A DNA stretch of 64,000 nt, from assembly GCA_001687465.1 (NCBI GenBank), contig LVLI01000549.1, positions 1 through 64,000 on the forward strand, in the 5' to 3' direction. The notes beneath the pieces were generated by a model. It saw only the letters and a program-made list of their open reading frames with translations. It had not been told where the DNA came from and did no database searches. The position numbers were made by a program, and so were the translations under genes. Shown here piece by piece: positions 8,333 to 20,226 of the stretch (its first letter is position 1; each line of letters starts with the position of its first letter). Origin of the DNA: Halocafeteria seosinensis. Its lineage: Eukaryota > Sar > Bigyra > Bicosoecida.

Positions 8333-9239
8333 ATGGAGCATAATAACGCAACAAATAGTGTCTCTAACTCTGGAAATGATCCGACTGTGAACACTTCAGC
8401 TTCTAATAATGCTGGTGATTCGTGTAATTCTTTCTTAGGGCCTCCTGTTAACATCTCAAACCGTACTATTCCAGACAATGAAGTTGAACTTCCTGAGGAT
8501 GGTCTTGTCCTGGAAGGTGAAACTTTTACCGGACGTCAGGAACAATTATTGAATCCATCAATCGGAGCTGATTCTGTGCGTTCTCATTTCCTCACAAATG
8601 CTTCATCATTGCGTAATACAAGACCCCAAAAGGCTCGAAAAGTTGGACGTCCGACTGAAGTTGAACGCTGTGCGAACATGTTGAGCAACCTCCAAAGCAT
8701 CGAAAAGCAACTATATGAAAGCTATGAAGTTCCAACTTCTCAGCAGGGAGGTAATGCAGAGACTGTTGAACCCCTCCACCCAAAATTCTTCGAAAAAGTT
8801 CTTATGGAATGTGCACCACCTTCTCTTCTGCAAGATCTTGATGGGCTGAAGTTCTACAAGACCACTATTCAGCGTGTTTTTGACGTGCTCATTAAATTTC
8901 ATGAACTGGATCAGAAACGACGCGAATTTGGAAACAAGGCGAAGCAACGGTTTTGTGCTCCATCTACTCGAGAACGCTTTTGTCGACAACAAGAACATTA
9001 CCTTGAAGCTATGGCTTTTCTGTTGGAAAAAGTAAGTTCGCTTGACCCTCCTGTGTGACTTGTACCTATATTTTGTTATCTTGCGTTTGCAGGAGCAAAT
9101 CCTATTCCGCTTTTATTCAACTCGCTCTGGAGTTACTCTTAGCAATTGTCTTATTAAGGAGTGGTGGGACGTAGAAAGACACTCTGTGCAGAACTCAAAC
9201 TACGTTCCAGCATCTGCAGACCCAGACAGAGATTTGTAG
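8333..9239 (+). CDS. Unrecognised two-exon protein with AT-hook-like motif
   Basis: Exons 8333-9031 and 9093-9239 are joined by a 61-nt GTAAGT...GCAG intron in phase 0, giving 281 aa. The first ~90 residues are rich in Asn, Ser and Thr. A short basic motif resembling an AT-hook (ARKVGRPTEVERC) lies near residue 103. The rest is predicted helical and charged (KFFEKVLMECAPPSLLQDLDGL; FHELDQKRREFG). I recognise no family. The motif and charge suggest a nuclear or DNA-binding protein, but this is inference. It lies just outside the mobile element, so it could be a captured or element-associated gene. An in-frame upstream ATG at 8291 would add 14 residues. Confidence 0.55.
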
Positions 9240-9330
9240 TATTTTCTCTGTCCCACCACTCCCAAATGTTGACGGGTTGGATGGTCAACACGCATTGTAT
9301 GCGTTGGGTTCAACTCCCACCGTTAACATC

Positions 9331-9492
9331 TCTGGAGAACTAACAATAGTTTTCAACAAGGGAACTTCAGCGGAGTTGGTAGGCTCTGGAGAACTAACAT
9401 TAGTTTTCAACAAGGGAACTTCAGCGGAGTTTGCAGGCTCTGAAAAACTAATGTTAATTTTCAACAAGGAACTATTTAGAAATTTACCATTG
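9331..9492. repeat. 54-bp tandem repeat, three copies
   Basis: Copies start at 9331, 9385 and 9439, each beginning TCTGGAGAACTAACA or a close variant, with a run TTTTCAACAAGG. The third copy is diverged. The period is a multiple of three, so one plus-strand frame shows an 18-residue repeat, but I see no convincing gene around it. Confidence 0.8.
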
Positions 9493-9780
9493 GAAAGTGT
9501 GTAAGTAATTTAGATGCAATATTGCAAACTTAGAGAAGTGTAAATGACAAGTACAGGTTGAAAGTTGACAACGTTCTGAAATTTCCCATTGTCATTTGTG
9601 TAAGGTATTTAGATGGGAAATTGCTAACTTATTGAAGTGTTAAATACAGGTTCAGCCACTGTGAATTAAACAGAAGTTATACACTGCAGTTTTTAAAAAT
9701 AAATTACCATTCGAAAGCCTGTAATTTATTTTTACCTCATGATGTACACTTTTACTTTTGCACATGTCACGTTTCGGTTG

Positions 9781-10030
9781 CTTCTTGACAACGTTCTGGT
9801 TTTTAGCATTGACAAGTGTTTACCATAAAAATCCCCATCCAGAAGCCTGACACCGAAATTTGTGACAAGGTCTTGAATAGGTGACTAGCATTTTAGAACT
9901 TCCTCGGGTGCTTCTTGACAACGTTCTGCTTTTTAGCGTTGTCAAGCGTTTACCATAAAAATCCCCATCCGGAAGCCTGGCACTGAAATTTGTGACAAGG
10001 TCTTGAATAGGTGTGCCAGCCATAGACTTC
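9781..10030. repeat. 130-bp tandem repeat, two copies
   Basis: Copies begin at 9781 and 9911 with CTTCTTGACAACGTTCTG and share TTTACCATAAAAATCCCCATC and TTTGTGACAAGGTCTTGAATAGGTG nearly exactly. A weaker partial copy (TTGACAACGTTCTG) is near 9567. The second copy ends at the stop codon of the first kinase gene. Confidence 0.8.
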
Positions 10031-11264
10031 CTACACTACTCCCGAGGTCAATCTATAGTCCGGATCAACACAAAGCATACGAGTAATTAAATTGATGAGA
10101 TCATTGCTCCAGGAAGAAGGCCAGGCGAATTCTACATTGTGACTACGGGCTGCTATAAACGCCTCGCGAATTTCCTCTATGCCCCCCATTTCAGTTGCTC
10201 CATACCGGTTGTTGATGGAAACAATTTCTTGAACCAGTCGTATCATGTCATCTTCCTGGTTAGTAGTTTGCAGAAAAGCCACGAAGTACGCGTCACCAAG
10301 GCTCGCTTTATGAAACGGAAGTGTACCGGACAACATTGCAAAGAGCACCATCCCCAAGCTCCACGTATCCGCATCAAACGCGTCCCACATATATTGTGGT
10401 GCCACTTCGCAACCCCCTGGTCGATATTGAGTGAATATTTCCGGAGCCACATACTGGTCAGTCCCAGCAATACAGTTTGTCAAGGCTCTTTCACTACCAA
10501 CTGCTGTAATAGTCGATGCCCCCCAGTCCGCTACACGAACATCGCCAGTGGCTGCAAACAGAATATTTCCAGGTTTCAGGTCTCCATGAGCCACTCCTCG
10601 ACTGTGTGCAAACGCAACCACTGCGCATTTCATATTCAGTTTCGTTCTTAAACAACGTAAGATAATAGTTCCTCACAACACTTACCTTCCAAAATTTGCA
10701 TCATGCATTTCTGAGTATACCCCTCGCTGAACTTTCCGCCGTGTCTGAGTGCAGTAAGCAAGTCTCCCCGGCATAATTCCATCGGCAGAGCTATCTGACA
10801 TCCATGCAGCTTCTCTACCTGCTGCTTGGATAACCTTGAGAAGTCACAACGACCGAACGGTTGAAATGGATGCCCCACCCTCAGAATGTAGCGACATCGT
10901 GACCCCAAACGCTCGTACTGCGACCGGTCCATGGTCACAATTACACTGTGCAGAGTATCATGATTCGAGTACTAGCCTTACTGCCTTCAGCTCTCCAATA
11001 TCTGCTGTCCCATTCGTCCTGCGCAGGAAAATCTTTACCGCGAATTCCACTTGGGGATATTCAGAAGATTCCGCAACGAATACGGAGCCTTGGGATCCTC
11101 CTCCAAGTTGTCGCTGCGACGTAGTAATGAATGCAGTCAGTTTCAAAGCACTAAAAGCCAAGAAATGGGCAGTGCAATGCACCTTTAAACGGTAAAGTTC
11201 TTACCTTGAGTACGATCGACGCGGACGGTGACTCAGTGTTCTCACAAACCTCGACGTCACTCAT
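10031..11264 (-). CDS. Ser/Thr protein kinase 1 of the tandem cluster (C-terminally short)
   Basis: Four exons, complement of 10031-10620, 10686-10917, 10982-11113 and 11205-11264, give 337 aa. Exon 1 encodes 20 residues ending IVLK. Exon 2 carries the glycine loop (LGGGSQGSVF) and the VAIK lysine (FAVKIF). Exon 4 holds the catalytic loop HGDLKPGN, the metal-binding segment ADWGAS in place of DFG, and VAPEIF. Replacing HRD Arg by Gly makes it a non-RD kinase; the catalytic Asp and Asn remain. The protein ends soon after YRLTSGVV, where the paralogues continue with an HPWF segment and a ~130-residue tail. The stop codon abuts a 130-bp tandem repeat, so the gene may have lost its 3' end. Confidence 0.75.
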
Positions 11265-11897
11265 TACTCCGGAGTGTAGGCTATCAGATGCAAGACCCCT
11301 TGTATAGTTCGAGTATGGGCTGGCACGAGCTAGGTAGACCCTTTTTCAGAGCACAGGCTGTCGGGGATGGGGGTGAGAAAAACGCAATCGAATCGACCTT
11401 TTGGCCACGTCAGCCGGCAATACTTCAAGTTGGGATGTTCGCATCCTGTTACAGATAGGCGCACAAAACGCCCGCGTAGTAAGGCAAAATTCAAGTAAGC
11501 CGTCTTGACAATTCTTAGGCAATACCCAACTCTGAGAAACATATTGTTTTTGGCGAACTTGCAACCATCGATCCTTGTGTTCTGCACTGTGGGTGAGTCA
11601 ACTTGCGACGTCGAGACTCCCGGAGTTGCTCCGGAGCGCCTCTTGAATTGGTCGAATTGAGGCCGGCTTCTCAATAACTGATAACGTGTTTCCATAAATT
11701 TGGGATTGCGTGCGCTTCAGAGAATAATTGCTGTTCAGTAATTATTAATAAGCGGAGAAACCCATGCATAAACGTAGGTGTGCAACAGTCCAACCCAACG
11801 CAACATGAACAAAATGCCGCGAGGTTGGTGCTGCTTACTTATAGATGCGCAGCAACAAGCTACCTGTCTGACTATCTTACATCGTCTACAGCTAGAC
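11265..11897. other. Spacer between kinases 1 and 2
   Basis: I see no gene here. Short open frames on both strands lack recognisable motifs. It should contain the promoter of kinase 1 and the 3' end of kinase 2. Confidence 0.5.
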
Positions 11898-13557
11898 TTA
11901 GCTTCTACTTTTCGCGAAACACCGGAAGGGAAACGCACTCCGCAAAGAGTTCCAGCACCCCTTGCTGCGTTGGGGCCCCGGTGGCAGATGGGCTGATTGT
12001 TCTCGTTCCACAGTATCTGTGAGTTGAGCGAATTGATCCAGCGAGACGGCGAAGGTATAGCACCAATTTCCACTGCATTCTTTAATAGTAACCGGGGCTC
12101 CACTCGGACAATGTCGTGGGACGTCGACCAAAGGAAACGTTTTTGACTTCCGCCAACCGCTCCGGTCACGTACATTAATGTGGAGATTACTCAGGCTCTC
12201 ACATTCACGGGTTACTTTACACGTTGGACATTGGACGCTCGGCAGCGCCAATTTGAGCTCAACCAAGGCATAGCTTTGAATGGAATCTACGGACAGTGTC
12301 GGCGACTCGCAGCCTTTTTCAATGTGTCGTGCGAACCACGGATGACTGCGCACGTCATCAATCCCTATCCTCTGGGCAGGATTAACGGTGAGCATTTGTC
12401 TAACCAAGTCAATGACATCTCGGCTCCACGAGGACGGCCAGACAAAGGAGACATTGAAGCTTCGAGCTCTTATGTACCCGTCTCGAATTTCTGCTAGATT
12501 GACTAATCCTGTACAACCATGTTGAGAATTCGATACAGCAATTTCATGGACCAACCCAATCATGCTTTCTTCCTGTTTTGTAGTGCGTAGAAACGCAACA
12601 AAGTATGGGTCGGAAAGACTAGCCTTGTGAAACGGGAGAGTACCAGAGAGCATCGCAAAGAGGATGACTCCTAGACTCCAAGTATCAGCGTCGAAGGCAT
12701 CCCACGCATATGCCGGCAGAGCTTCCGCTGCTCCAGGATTATACTGCGTAAGAACCTCTGGAGCTACATATTGATCAGTTCCTGTAATGTGGGTTGTTAG
12801 AGCTTGCTCACTACCAACCGCAGTAATAGTAGCTGCCCCCCAGTCGGCAACTCGCAAGGTGCCTTCTGTAGTGTACAAGATATTCCCAGGTTTCAAGTCT
12901 CCATGAGCCACTCCTTGGGCATGCGCAAATGAGATAGCTGCACATTTTCAGGGATGGGCTAATAACAAACCAATCACTTTTCGTAGACGACGTTGTACTA
13001 ATTTGCTTACCATTCAGCATCCCTTGCATTTGCTTCCGACTAACCTCCTCATCGAATCTCCCCGTTTTCTTGAGAGTATCAAGCAAGGTCCTGCAGCAGA
13101 GTTCCATTGGAAGGATAATATGATCTTCTTGAAGTTTCTCGGCTTGATGGATAGGAAGCTTTGAAAAATCGCAGTGACCTTTCGCCCGAAACGGACTCCC
13201 TACCCTGAGGACGCTACTACAATGCGAGCCCAGACGGCGATACTGCAGAGGCGCTAGAACGGATAGACCAGTATCTGAGGGACTATCTCATAGACAGCAC
13301 CATATACATACGGCTTGAACTTCTACAATGTCATCAATGCATTGATTGGTGCGCAGGAAGACTTTGGCTGCAAATTGAAGGTCGGGATATTCTGTGCAAC
13401 CTGCCAAGAATACACAACCTTGCGACCCAGATCCCAATTGTCGCTGCGAAAGCATGAAAGGATGAAATATGTCAGCCTTAGGAACTGCCTAACGAATCTT
13501 GCTGCTAGCACTTTCTCTGACCTTCAATACCACTGACTGAGGTTGCAGGCTTTCCAT
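11898..13557 (-). CDS. Ser/Thr protein kinase 2 of the tandem cluster
   Basis: Four exons, complement of 11898-12937, 13011-13242, 13312-13443 and 13522-13557, give 479 aa. Exon 2 (132 nt) and exon 3 (232 nt) are exactly as long as in kinase 1. The glycine loop is LGSGSQGCVF and the lysine motif is FAAKVF. The catalytic loop is HGDLKPGN and the metal-binding segment is ADWGAA. YVAPEVL and a C-lobe ending HPWFARH follow. The tail contains a VELKLA motif shared with the paralogues and ends in a Cys/aromatic segment (GCWNSLRSAFPFRC). The kinase is probably active, with substrate unknown. The first intron uses GTCAGA, less canonical than the others. Confidence 0.8.
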
Positions 13558-14129
13558 TACTTCCACGTCATTCTTGAAGCTCAACTACACTGTATGGTTC
13601 TCACGGCCATTAGATCATCCGTGCATTCTGTTAGCTCATCTGAGGCACTTATGCAAGAATGTAGAACCGAACGAGCCGAACTAGCTTTAGAGTCTATAGT
13701 TCACATTCGCATTCATCGAGGCTGTTCTACCAAAGTTGGCTGTTCTCGGCTCGGATCTCGCTACTGCAAGCCTAGATAGTGCTGGTTCGCGCCTGGGAGA
13801 ACGGAACTTGTTGAATGAGAGAAGTGCGACGGGATACCTTATATTGTCAGTCTTACACGCGCTGTCTGCAATGACAATCACAAACGACCAGTAAGTAGTG
13901 TTCAGAACCCTGCGCTATCGCCCGTGACCTTCAGAACAGAGATTACGGAAACTCCGCCCGAATGTACGCACAGAAGCCCTCTGGCAGTTCGGATCTGAGC
14001 TCCTTCATGTAATATACACTTCCCGCATGCCCCGCCGATGAGCTTAGCATGAGAACCCAAGGCGAATCAATGTTGCCATGTGTCCTGTACTCCGCCGGAG
14101 CGTAGCAATTAATTTCTGCTTTTGGAGTA
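13558..14129. other. Spacer between kinases 2 and 3
   Basis: I find no gene, RNA or repeat that I can support here. Confidence 0.5.
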
Positions 14130-15804
14130 TCAGCAACCGCACAACAACGGAAACGAGAGCTTTTCCTTTAGCGTTTTCCAGCACCCACTTTTTGTTTTTG
14201 CTGTATCCCTGTCAGTAGTCTGACACCGGATGTCTGCCGGACCCCCTGTTGAACCACCAGCGAACTCCGAATAGCTGGAGTACCAATCTCTATACCTTGC
14301 ACAACTAAATTGTCGAATACCGGTAGTTTGGCGCCTCTTTGAAATGTTGGCCAAAGGGAAGGTCTTAGAAAGGATTGGTAGAGTGCTCTTCGCCCGTTCA
14401 ACCCCGACCGCTCCGCGTTTGCCAAGATTACTTTTGGCATGTCGATGCAGGTCATGTTCCTCTTGATCTTCATTTCGAGCAAGTTTGAGCTCAGCTAGAG
14501 TGACGCCTCGTACGGGTAAACTTGAAGACTGGAAAAACTCCGGAACATTCTTGATGTAACCATGGTGACCAGTTAGCCAGGGATGCTGACGGATACCCCA
14601 AACGGTTATTCTGTAAGCTGGGTCCACTGTCAGCATTTGGCGTATCAAATCGACAGCATTGCGACTCCATGAAGAGGGCCACGTGAATTTAATATTATAG
14701 CCAAGAGCTTTGCTGTACGCTCTTCGGAGTTCTTCCAAATCGACCAATCCGCTTCCTCCACAGTGCTCGTTTGCCCAGGCAATTTCATTCACAAGGTCAA
14801 ACATACTCTCCTCTTGTTGTGTAGCCTGGAGGAACGCTACATAATGAGGATCCTCCAGACTAGCCTTGTGGAATGGCAGTGTGCCCTGCAGCATGGCGAA
14901 GAGCAAGATCCCCAAACTCCACGTGTCGGCATCAAAAGCATCCCATTCATACTGAGGGACGAAGCTCGTTGCTCCGCGTTTGTACTGAGTGAATATTTCC
15001 GGTGCCACATACTGGTCCGTTCCTGCAATCATAGCTGTTAGAGCTTGTTCGTCCCCCACCTCTGTAATAGTTGCAGCTCCCCAGTCGCTCAGGCGTATGG
15101 ACCCGTCCGCAGCAAAGAGAACGTTTCCCGGTTTTATGTCACCGTGGGATACTCCTTTACTGTGGGCGTATGAAATGCCTGCAACAGGTAGTTTCGTTTC
15201 TAATGTCTCTCTCCCTTTCTCTCTCTGTAGTCCCTAAAGAGATAGAAACCAAACATACCTTCCAAAATGCTTTGCATGCACCTTCGACTGGAATTTTCGC
15301 TAAACCCTCCTGTTTTCCGTATTGTCCCGAGTAAGTCTTCTTTACAGAGTTCCATAGGAAGTGCTATTTCGTGCCCTTTTAGTTTCCTCTTTTGCTGCTC
15401 TGGCAACGCTGAGAAATCACATCTACTGCCTGCCACAAATGGGAGCCCTACCTTTAAGATATGGGAGCATTGCAAGCCGAGGCGAGAGTACTGCAGCTCA
15501 TTGTCAATTTAAAGGCTGCAAGTGTAGTAGTACCCTGTTCGATGTGCATCGACAAATGCACTTACAGCTTGTAGTTCCCGTATGTCCGAGACTGAATCCT
15601 CGTTGAATACGTATAGTTTTACCGCAAATTCGAAGTCTGGGTGGTTCTTCGCGGCCGCCAAGAATACGCAGCCTTCTGAACCGCCTCCGAGTTGGTGCTG
15701 TACTAGTCCCAAAAGTTCGTTCAGTTCCACAATTGCGCTCACGAGAAATCGCTTACCTTTATCACGATGGTGTTTGACGATGTGCTGTCCCTTGAGCCAC
15801 TCAT
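14130..15804 (-). CDS. Ser/Thr protein kinase 3 of the tandem cluster
   Basis: Four exons, complement of 14130-15178, 15259-15490, 15566-15697 and 15757-15804, give 486 aa. The intron positions and phases match kinases 1 and 2. Key motifs are LGGGSEGCVF, FAVKLY, HGDIKPGN, SDWGAA and YVAPEIF, then a C-lobe ending HPWL. The tail has AELKLA and ends SGCWKTLKEKLSFPLLCGC. The Cys at positions near the extreme C-terminus could be lipidated, suggesting membrane attachment; this is inference from composition. The conserved gene structure shows recent tandem duplication. Confidence 0.8.
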
Positions 15805-16470
15805 CCCAGCAGGAAGTTGTCAAACTGAGACTCTCCCACGATCTGATTAGCCTCTACGCGTGTGCGTTCACTTAATTTCAATGTTTGACTGCTTTCTCAG
15901 AATACGGCTTGGAAGACACCCATCAGCTGCTGTACTTGGAATACCCTACAGTGCAGTGTACTACCTTAAATGCCAGGGTACTGCCTCTGCATACGTATGT
16001 ACATCGCAAGATCGAGCTAGCATGGACTTCGTCGGGTCCAACGAATTTGTCAACAGTACCAATCCAACTGCGCTGTTTTGCTATGCAGTGTTCTCTCTCT
16101 ATGAGACTCTCTGCATCATGTTTTGTGGGCCGGAACACAAAACTCCGAGACCGAGACTCAGAGTCCACACGAGTATTACTATCGTAATTACGACCTGTTT
16201 GGAGTGTTCTCAGTTATGTATTTCGCGTATTGTGTATGAGCAGTTCCCTACGTTTAAGAGCATGTCCGACAACGTGCCGTAGATGCGTGTTCGACCCTGA
16301 ATTTCGTGGTGAATTCCGCGGTGTGTGGTGCGACAAACATGTACATCTACCGGTAGGTACACTGAGCACTGAGGAACAATTATTGCAAAGACGTTGTTGG
16401 AATGATTGCCATTGGTAAAAATTGGAACTCGTACAATGCGCTGGCGTGTGACATTTTCGTGTGGAACTAG
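15805..16470. other. Spacer between kinases 3 and 4
   Basis: No coding region or RNA gene is supported in this 666-bp stretch. Confidence 0.5.
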
Positions 16471-18185
16471 CTAAATTGTACGGCAACACTTGGATGAAAA
16501 CAGCCGTAGCAGGAAAGAGCAACACCCTGTGCCATTTGTAGATGTTTGTTTGGCTTGCGTTGGTCGCCGCGACTGTTCGGTCAGTACATCTTCGTAGTCT
16601 TCGATATACTGTCTGCTAAAGTTGAAGGGGAAGCTATTCGTTGCAATATCGCCCGGGTTAACACTGCTACTACGACTTGGTGACGAGAAGGGAAGTGTCC
16701 TATTTCGAGAAGGGCAAATGTCCAAGGATGAAGATTGATGTCTAGCACTAGGCATAGAAATAGCTTCCACCGCACTGCTCTTACAGCTGTCTGCAATACT
16801 GGTTCGCATGTATCCCATCAACAATTTCAGCTCAGCCAAGAATCTAGGGTTGTTAGGGCCCGTGGGCGCTCCAGTAACATTTTCAGTACTGAAGGTCCTG
16901 AAAAACCAAGGATGAGCGTAGACCTGCTCCGTACTGATTCGATCGTCAGAATCTACCTTAAGCATTCGCTCAATCAAGTCCTTAAGTTCTCGGCTAAACC
17001 AGCTTGGCCACTTAAAGTCTACTTGACGTCGTTGGGCAACAGCATATCGTTTTCGGTGTTCTGTTAAGTCGATCAGAGCACGTCGGCCTGCTTGATAGTT
17101 CGTCTCAACGATGCTATGAACCAATCGAGACATACTGTCTTCCTGTTCAGTTGCTTCAAGGAAACCCAGAAAATACGGATCTTCAGTACTGGCTTTATGG
17201 AAGGGTATTGTACCGGTCATCATTGCAAACGCTAAGACGCCTAAACTCCATATGTCAGCAGCAAATGCATCCCACTCGTATTCAGCGGTATCATTCCCCA
17301 ATTGGGGGCTGTACTGCAGAAGGATTTCCGGTGCTGCGTACTGCTCTGTCCCAGCAACGCTATTAGTCAGTGCCTGTGAGGAACCTTGTGGAGCAATAGT
17401 TGCAGAGCCCCAGTCGCATACTCGGATATTATTGTCCATTGCGAAGAGAACATTTCCGGGTTTGATGTCTCCGTGTGCGACACCGCGATGGTGCGCATAT
17501 TTCACGGCTGAGCGATAGTTTACAGCTGCCACAATACCGGTAACAAAAACTAAAGGATCGAAAGAAGCTTACCTTCGACAATTTCCAGCATATAGTACTG
17601 CCCGTACGACTCCTCGAATTTTCCTTCAGTGCAAAGTTTATGGAGTATCTCTTCGCGGCAAAGTTCCATCGGCAGCGCAACCAGTTCTTGAGACCCGTCC
17701 CGTAGTGGCGATCGATCTTCCTCTGACATTTCTGAAAAGTCTAACTCTTGTAGCGAATTAAATGGGTTCCATACCTTAAGAACATACGGACAATCCCATT
17801 GCAGCCGATAGTACTGGAGTAAGACGTACAGGAAGCTCCAACAACTTTGGGAGTGGTACTGGGGACCGACAGGCCCTTGACACTTACGGCTCTGATTTCC
17901 GTCAAATCGTTTGGGTGACAGTCCTTTCGGAAAATCTTGACAGCGTACTCTTCTTCCGGCTTTCCTGGGATGTGGGCTAGAAACACATGGCCTTGAGATC
18001 CTCCTCCAATGCGACACTGCACCAGCAATATTCCGCAATCAACCATTTCTCACTTTGCACTCAAGCCGAAACGGCATTTCCCAGGTGAAATGAGCACAAT
18101 GTTTCAGCGAGTTATCGTGCAATACATGATTGGCTATTCTTACACGAAGTACCGCAGAATATCGATATTGGGGTTCCAATGCCAT
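16471..18185 (-). CDS. Ser/Thr protein kinase 4 of the tandem cluster
   Basis: Four exons, complement of 16471-17507, 17573-17813, 17888-18016 and 18144-18185, give 482 aa. This is the most diverged paralogue: exon 3 is 241 nt rather than 232, exon 2 is 129 nt rather than 132, and the first intron is longer (127 nt). Motifs are IGGGSQGHVF, YAVKIF, HGDIKPGN, CDWGSA and YAAPEIL, with a C-lobe ending HPWFF. The tail has AELKLL, a Ser-rich linker, and ends GCCSFLLRLFSSKCCRTI, again Cys-rich and hydrophobic. The first exon (14 codons) was chosen because it ends SAVLR just before the glycine loop, mirroring the IVLK ends of the other paralogues. Confidence 0.75.
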
Positions 18186-18689
18186 TTTCGCAAGCGGAGT
18201 ATTCACCGTCTCTTCGATATTAGGCGCTTCCTTTTCGCATTTGTACACATGTAATGCCTTCCGTTCTTTCGACTATGAGTTGAATGACTAGAGTAGTTCA
18301 TATCCAGCTAGGGATTGTAACCAGATATCCGAAATCTATTCGGATTTCTGCTGGTTTTGGGAAAGAGCAATATCCCGCGCAGAACAAAGGAAGATTCGGA
18401 CTGATAGTAGGGCTATCACACCATCTATTACCGTTCAACACACTAAACCTATTACCTACAGCAATATGGAACAGCATCACAAGAGACTAACAATGCTATG
18501 GAAACTACCGGTACTTGATGAGTTAGGACACCGCGTCGCCGACCTGACTCACACAGTTGAAGTTTGAAATCCCGGACCATCTATCTTGGATAGACGGCTG
18601 AGATTCCTTCCTTCCTCCACGCCCTTTGCTGATAGTATCTCAATGCCCCATGTAGATAGCCCACCGGCCGGGGAGTTGACCGCATCCTC

Positions 18690-19393
18690 TTAACGAGGAG
18701 CGGTATGCGCCCGTGTTAAGCAGCGACGGGCCCGCTGTTCCTGCATCCATAGAAGAGATTCGTGGTTCTGCCTCCAAAATGCAAGAGATGAAATGTCCTT
18801 GTTACTGAGGCCCTTCATGGAGTTTTTTGCAATCTTGAAATAAACAGTGACCTCTCGTCTTAATGCTGAGCTAAAGTCTAGAGTACCTTGAGCCACCGCC
18901 TCAATGTCAAAGTTTTCCGTCCCGTACAAGTGTAATAGCCCTTGGTTCCGCGGTGTCGACTTTTCTGGTTGTTTGCGGACCACTCATCACAGGCCACGGA
19001 AAGGCCGCGGACTGATTTAAGGCAATGCTTTGTCCTTTTGTCACTGTCAAATATGATAACAGTATCGAACGCCCCGAAGCTTATACATGTATTGTTTTCT
19101 ATCGTGAAATTAACACACGCCGCTCGAAAGGTATCCAAGATACGTGGTTTCTTCAATGAATTATGTGCTGGAACAGTGTATTTCCAAAGTGTACCACTGA
19201 GCTTTCCTGGCTTGAGTTCCCGTTTGAATTCTTCCTCCCCTTGAGCGTTAACTAAATGGCGATAAAGGTTACTTGAACTCCTTTCACACAATTTAAACTT
19301 GTGAGGGTACCGCTTGAAGGCCTTGCCTTTGCTTTCTAGATCGTTTTCCGCCGGTATGAGAAAACCACAACGCACTCTACCGTCGTCATCCAC
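18690..19393 (-). pseudogene. Possible hAT-type transposase remnant
   Basis: A 171-aa minus-strand frame (18878-19393) overlaps a second frame (18690-18983) that seems to continue it, as if a frameshift had occurred. The first frame has CERSSSNLYRHL, like the SSNLxRHL end of a BED zinc finger. It also has FTIENNTCISFGAF and CDEWSANNQKSRHRGTKGYY, which resemble the core start of hAT transposases. Dimerisation-domain sequence typical of hAT C-termini is not found. The resemblance is modest and could be chance. Confidence 0.35.
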
Positions 19394-20226
19394 TTGGTCG
19401 CGGGAGAAGAACTTCCATATATACTAAAGACGACTCTGGGAGCCTTGACTTCTTTGGTTACCGCAGCTCCGAACTCGCTTCTTGTCGATTTGGGCATTGT
19501 AGTGGCTTTGTTATGTGGTATTGTTCAAACATATGCTTGATTACTCGTCTTACGTACTTTGAAGCCACTATGTATTGCAGCATGTGACTCCGCAATAGCC
19601 GGAGGATTTTGGGTGGGCGAGTGCGGGTAAGGACAACCCGCGAGCTCGTGGCTGCGGTACAAGCATGTTGTTCATTTACAATCGTGAGACCTGGGGTAGA
19701 TTCATGACTTGGTTCCATGAAAACAAATTGCGACAAATTGTGACTTCTGCGGGGAATGAGGTACCAAGGGATGATGGCTGTGAACGAAGTGTTGTCTTTT
19801 GCAGTCTAGGTTTATTAGTTCTTTCGTGAACCACTCAGTTTGGATCAAATTCACAATTGCAGATGTGTATTTTCGCTCTTCCGCTGCAAGCCACCAGCAT
19901 AACCTTGCGTAACAGTACTGAAGTAGTCAGGCAGCTTCCAGCGGCGCAAGAATCCTGAAGCTCCATTGGGTAGTTTCGTGGAGACTGGTTAGCCCCTGCT
20001 GGGAAAATATCTGTTCCAATACACAAAACAATCGATCATACTTTTTATATCCCGTATCATGACCACAAGAATAATTCCGCTAGCTAACATAATCGATGAC
20101 TCGCTCTTGGAAACTCCACGTGATCGCGGTTTGGTGTAGTTGTCGATTGAACACTTCGGTATAGACTTCGATGTACGCTCCATCAAACCCAAGTGTGGCA
20201 GCTCTGAACCAGAACTATGAATCCCC
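19394..20226. other. Spacer downstream of IRE1
   Basis: I see only short open frames without recognisable motifs in this 833-bp stretch. The region 18186-18689, on the other side of the possible hAT remnant, is likewise empty. Confidence 0.5.

Noticed and set aside
9277-9504. A 75-aa repeat-protein gene
   Set aside because: The frame is only the reading of a 54-bp tandem repeat whose period is a multiple of three; there is no upstream signal or neighbouring coding sequence.
11330-11695. A basic 121-aa ORF between kinases 1 and 2
   Set aside because: It has no recognised motif and lies in a spacer where several random frames stay open.
18690-19393. An intact hAT transposon
   Set aside because: The frame is broken and neither terminal inverted repeats nor a C-terminal dimerisation domain could be found, so only a doubtful remnant is reported.
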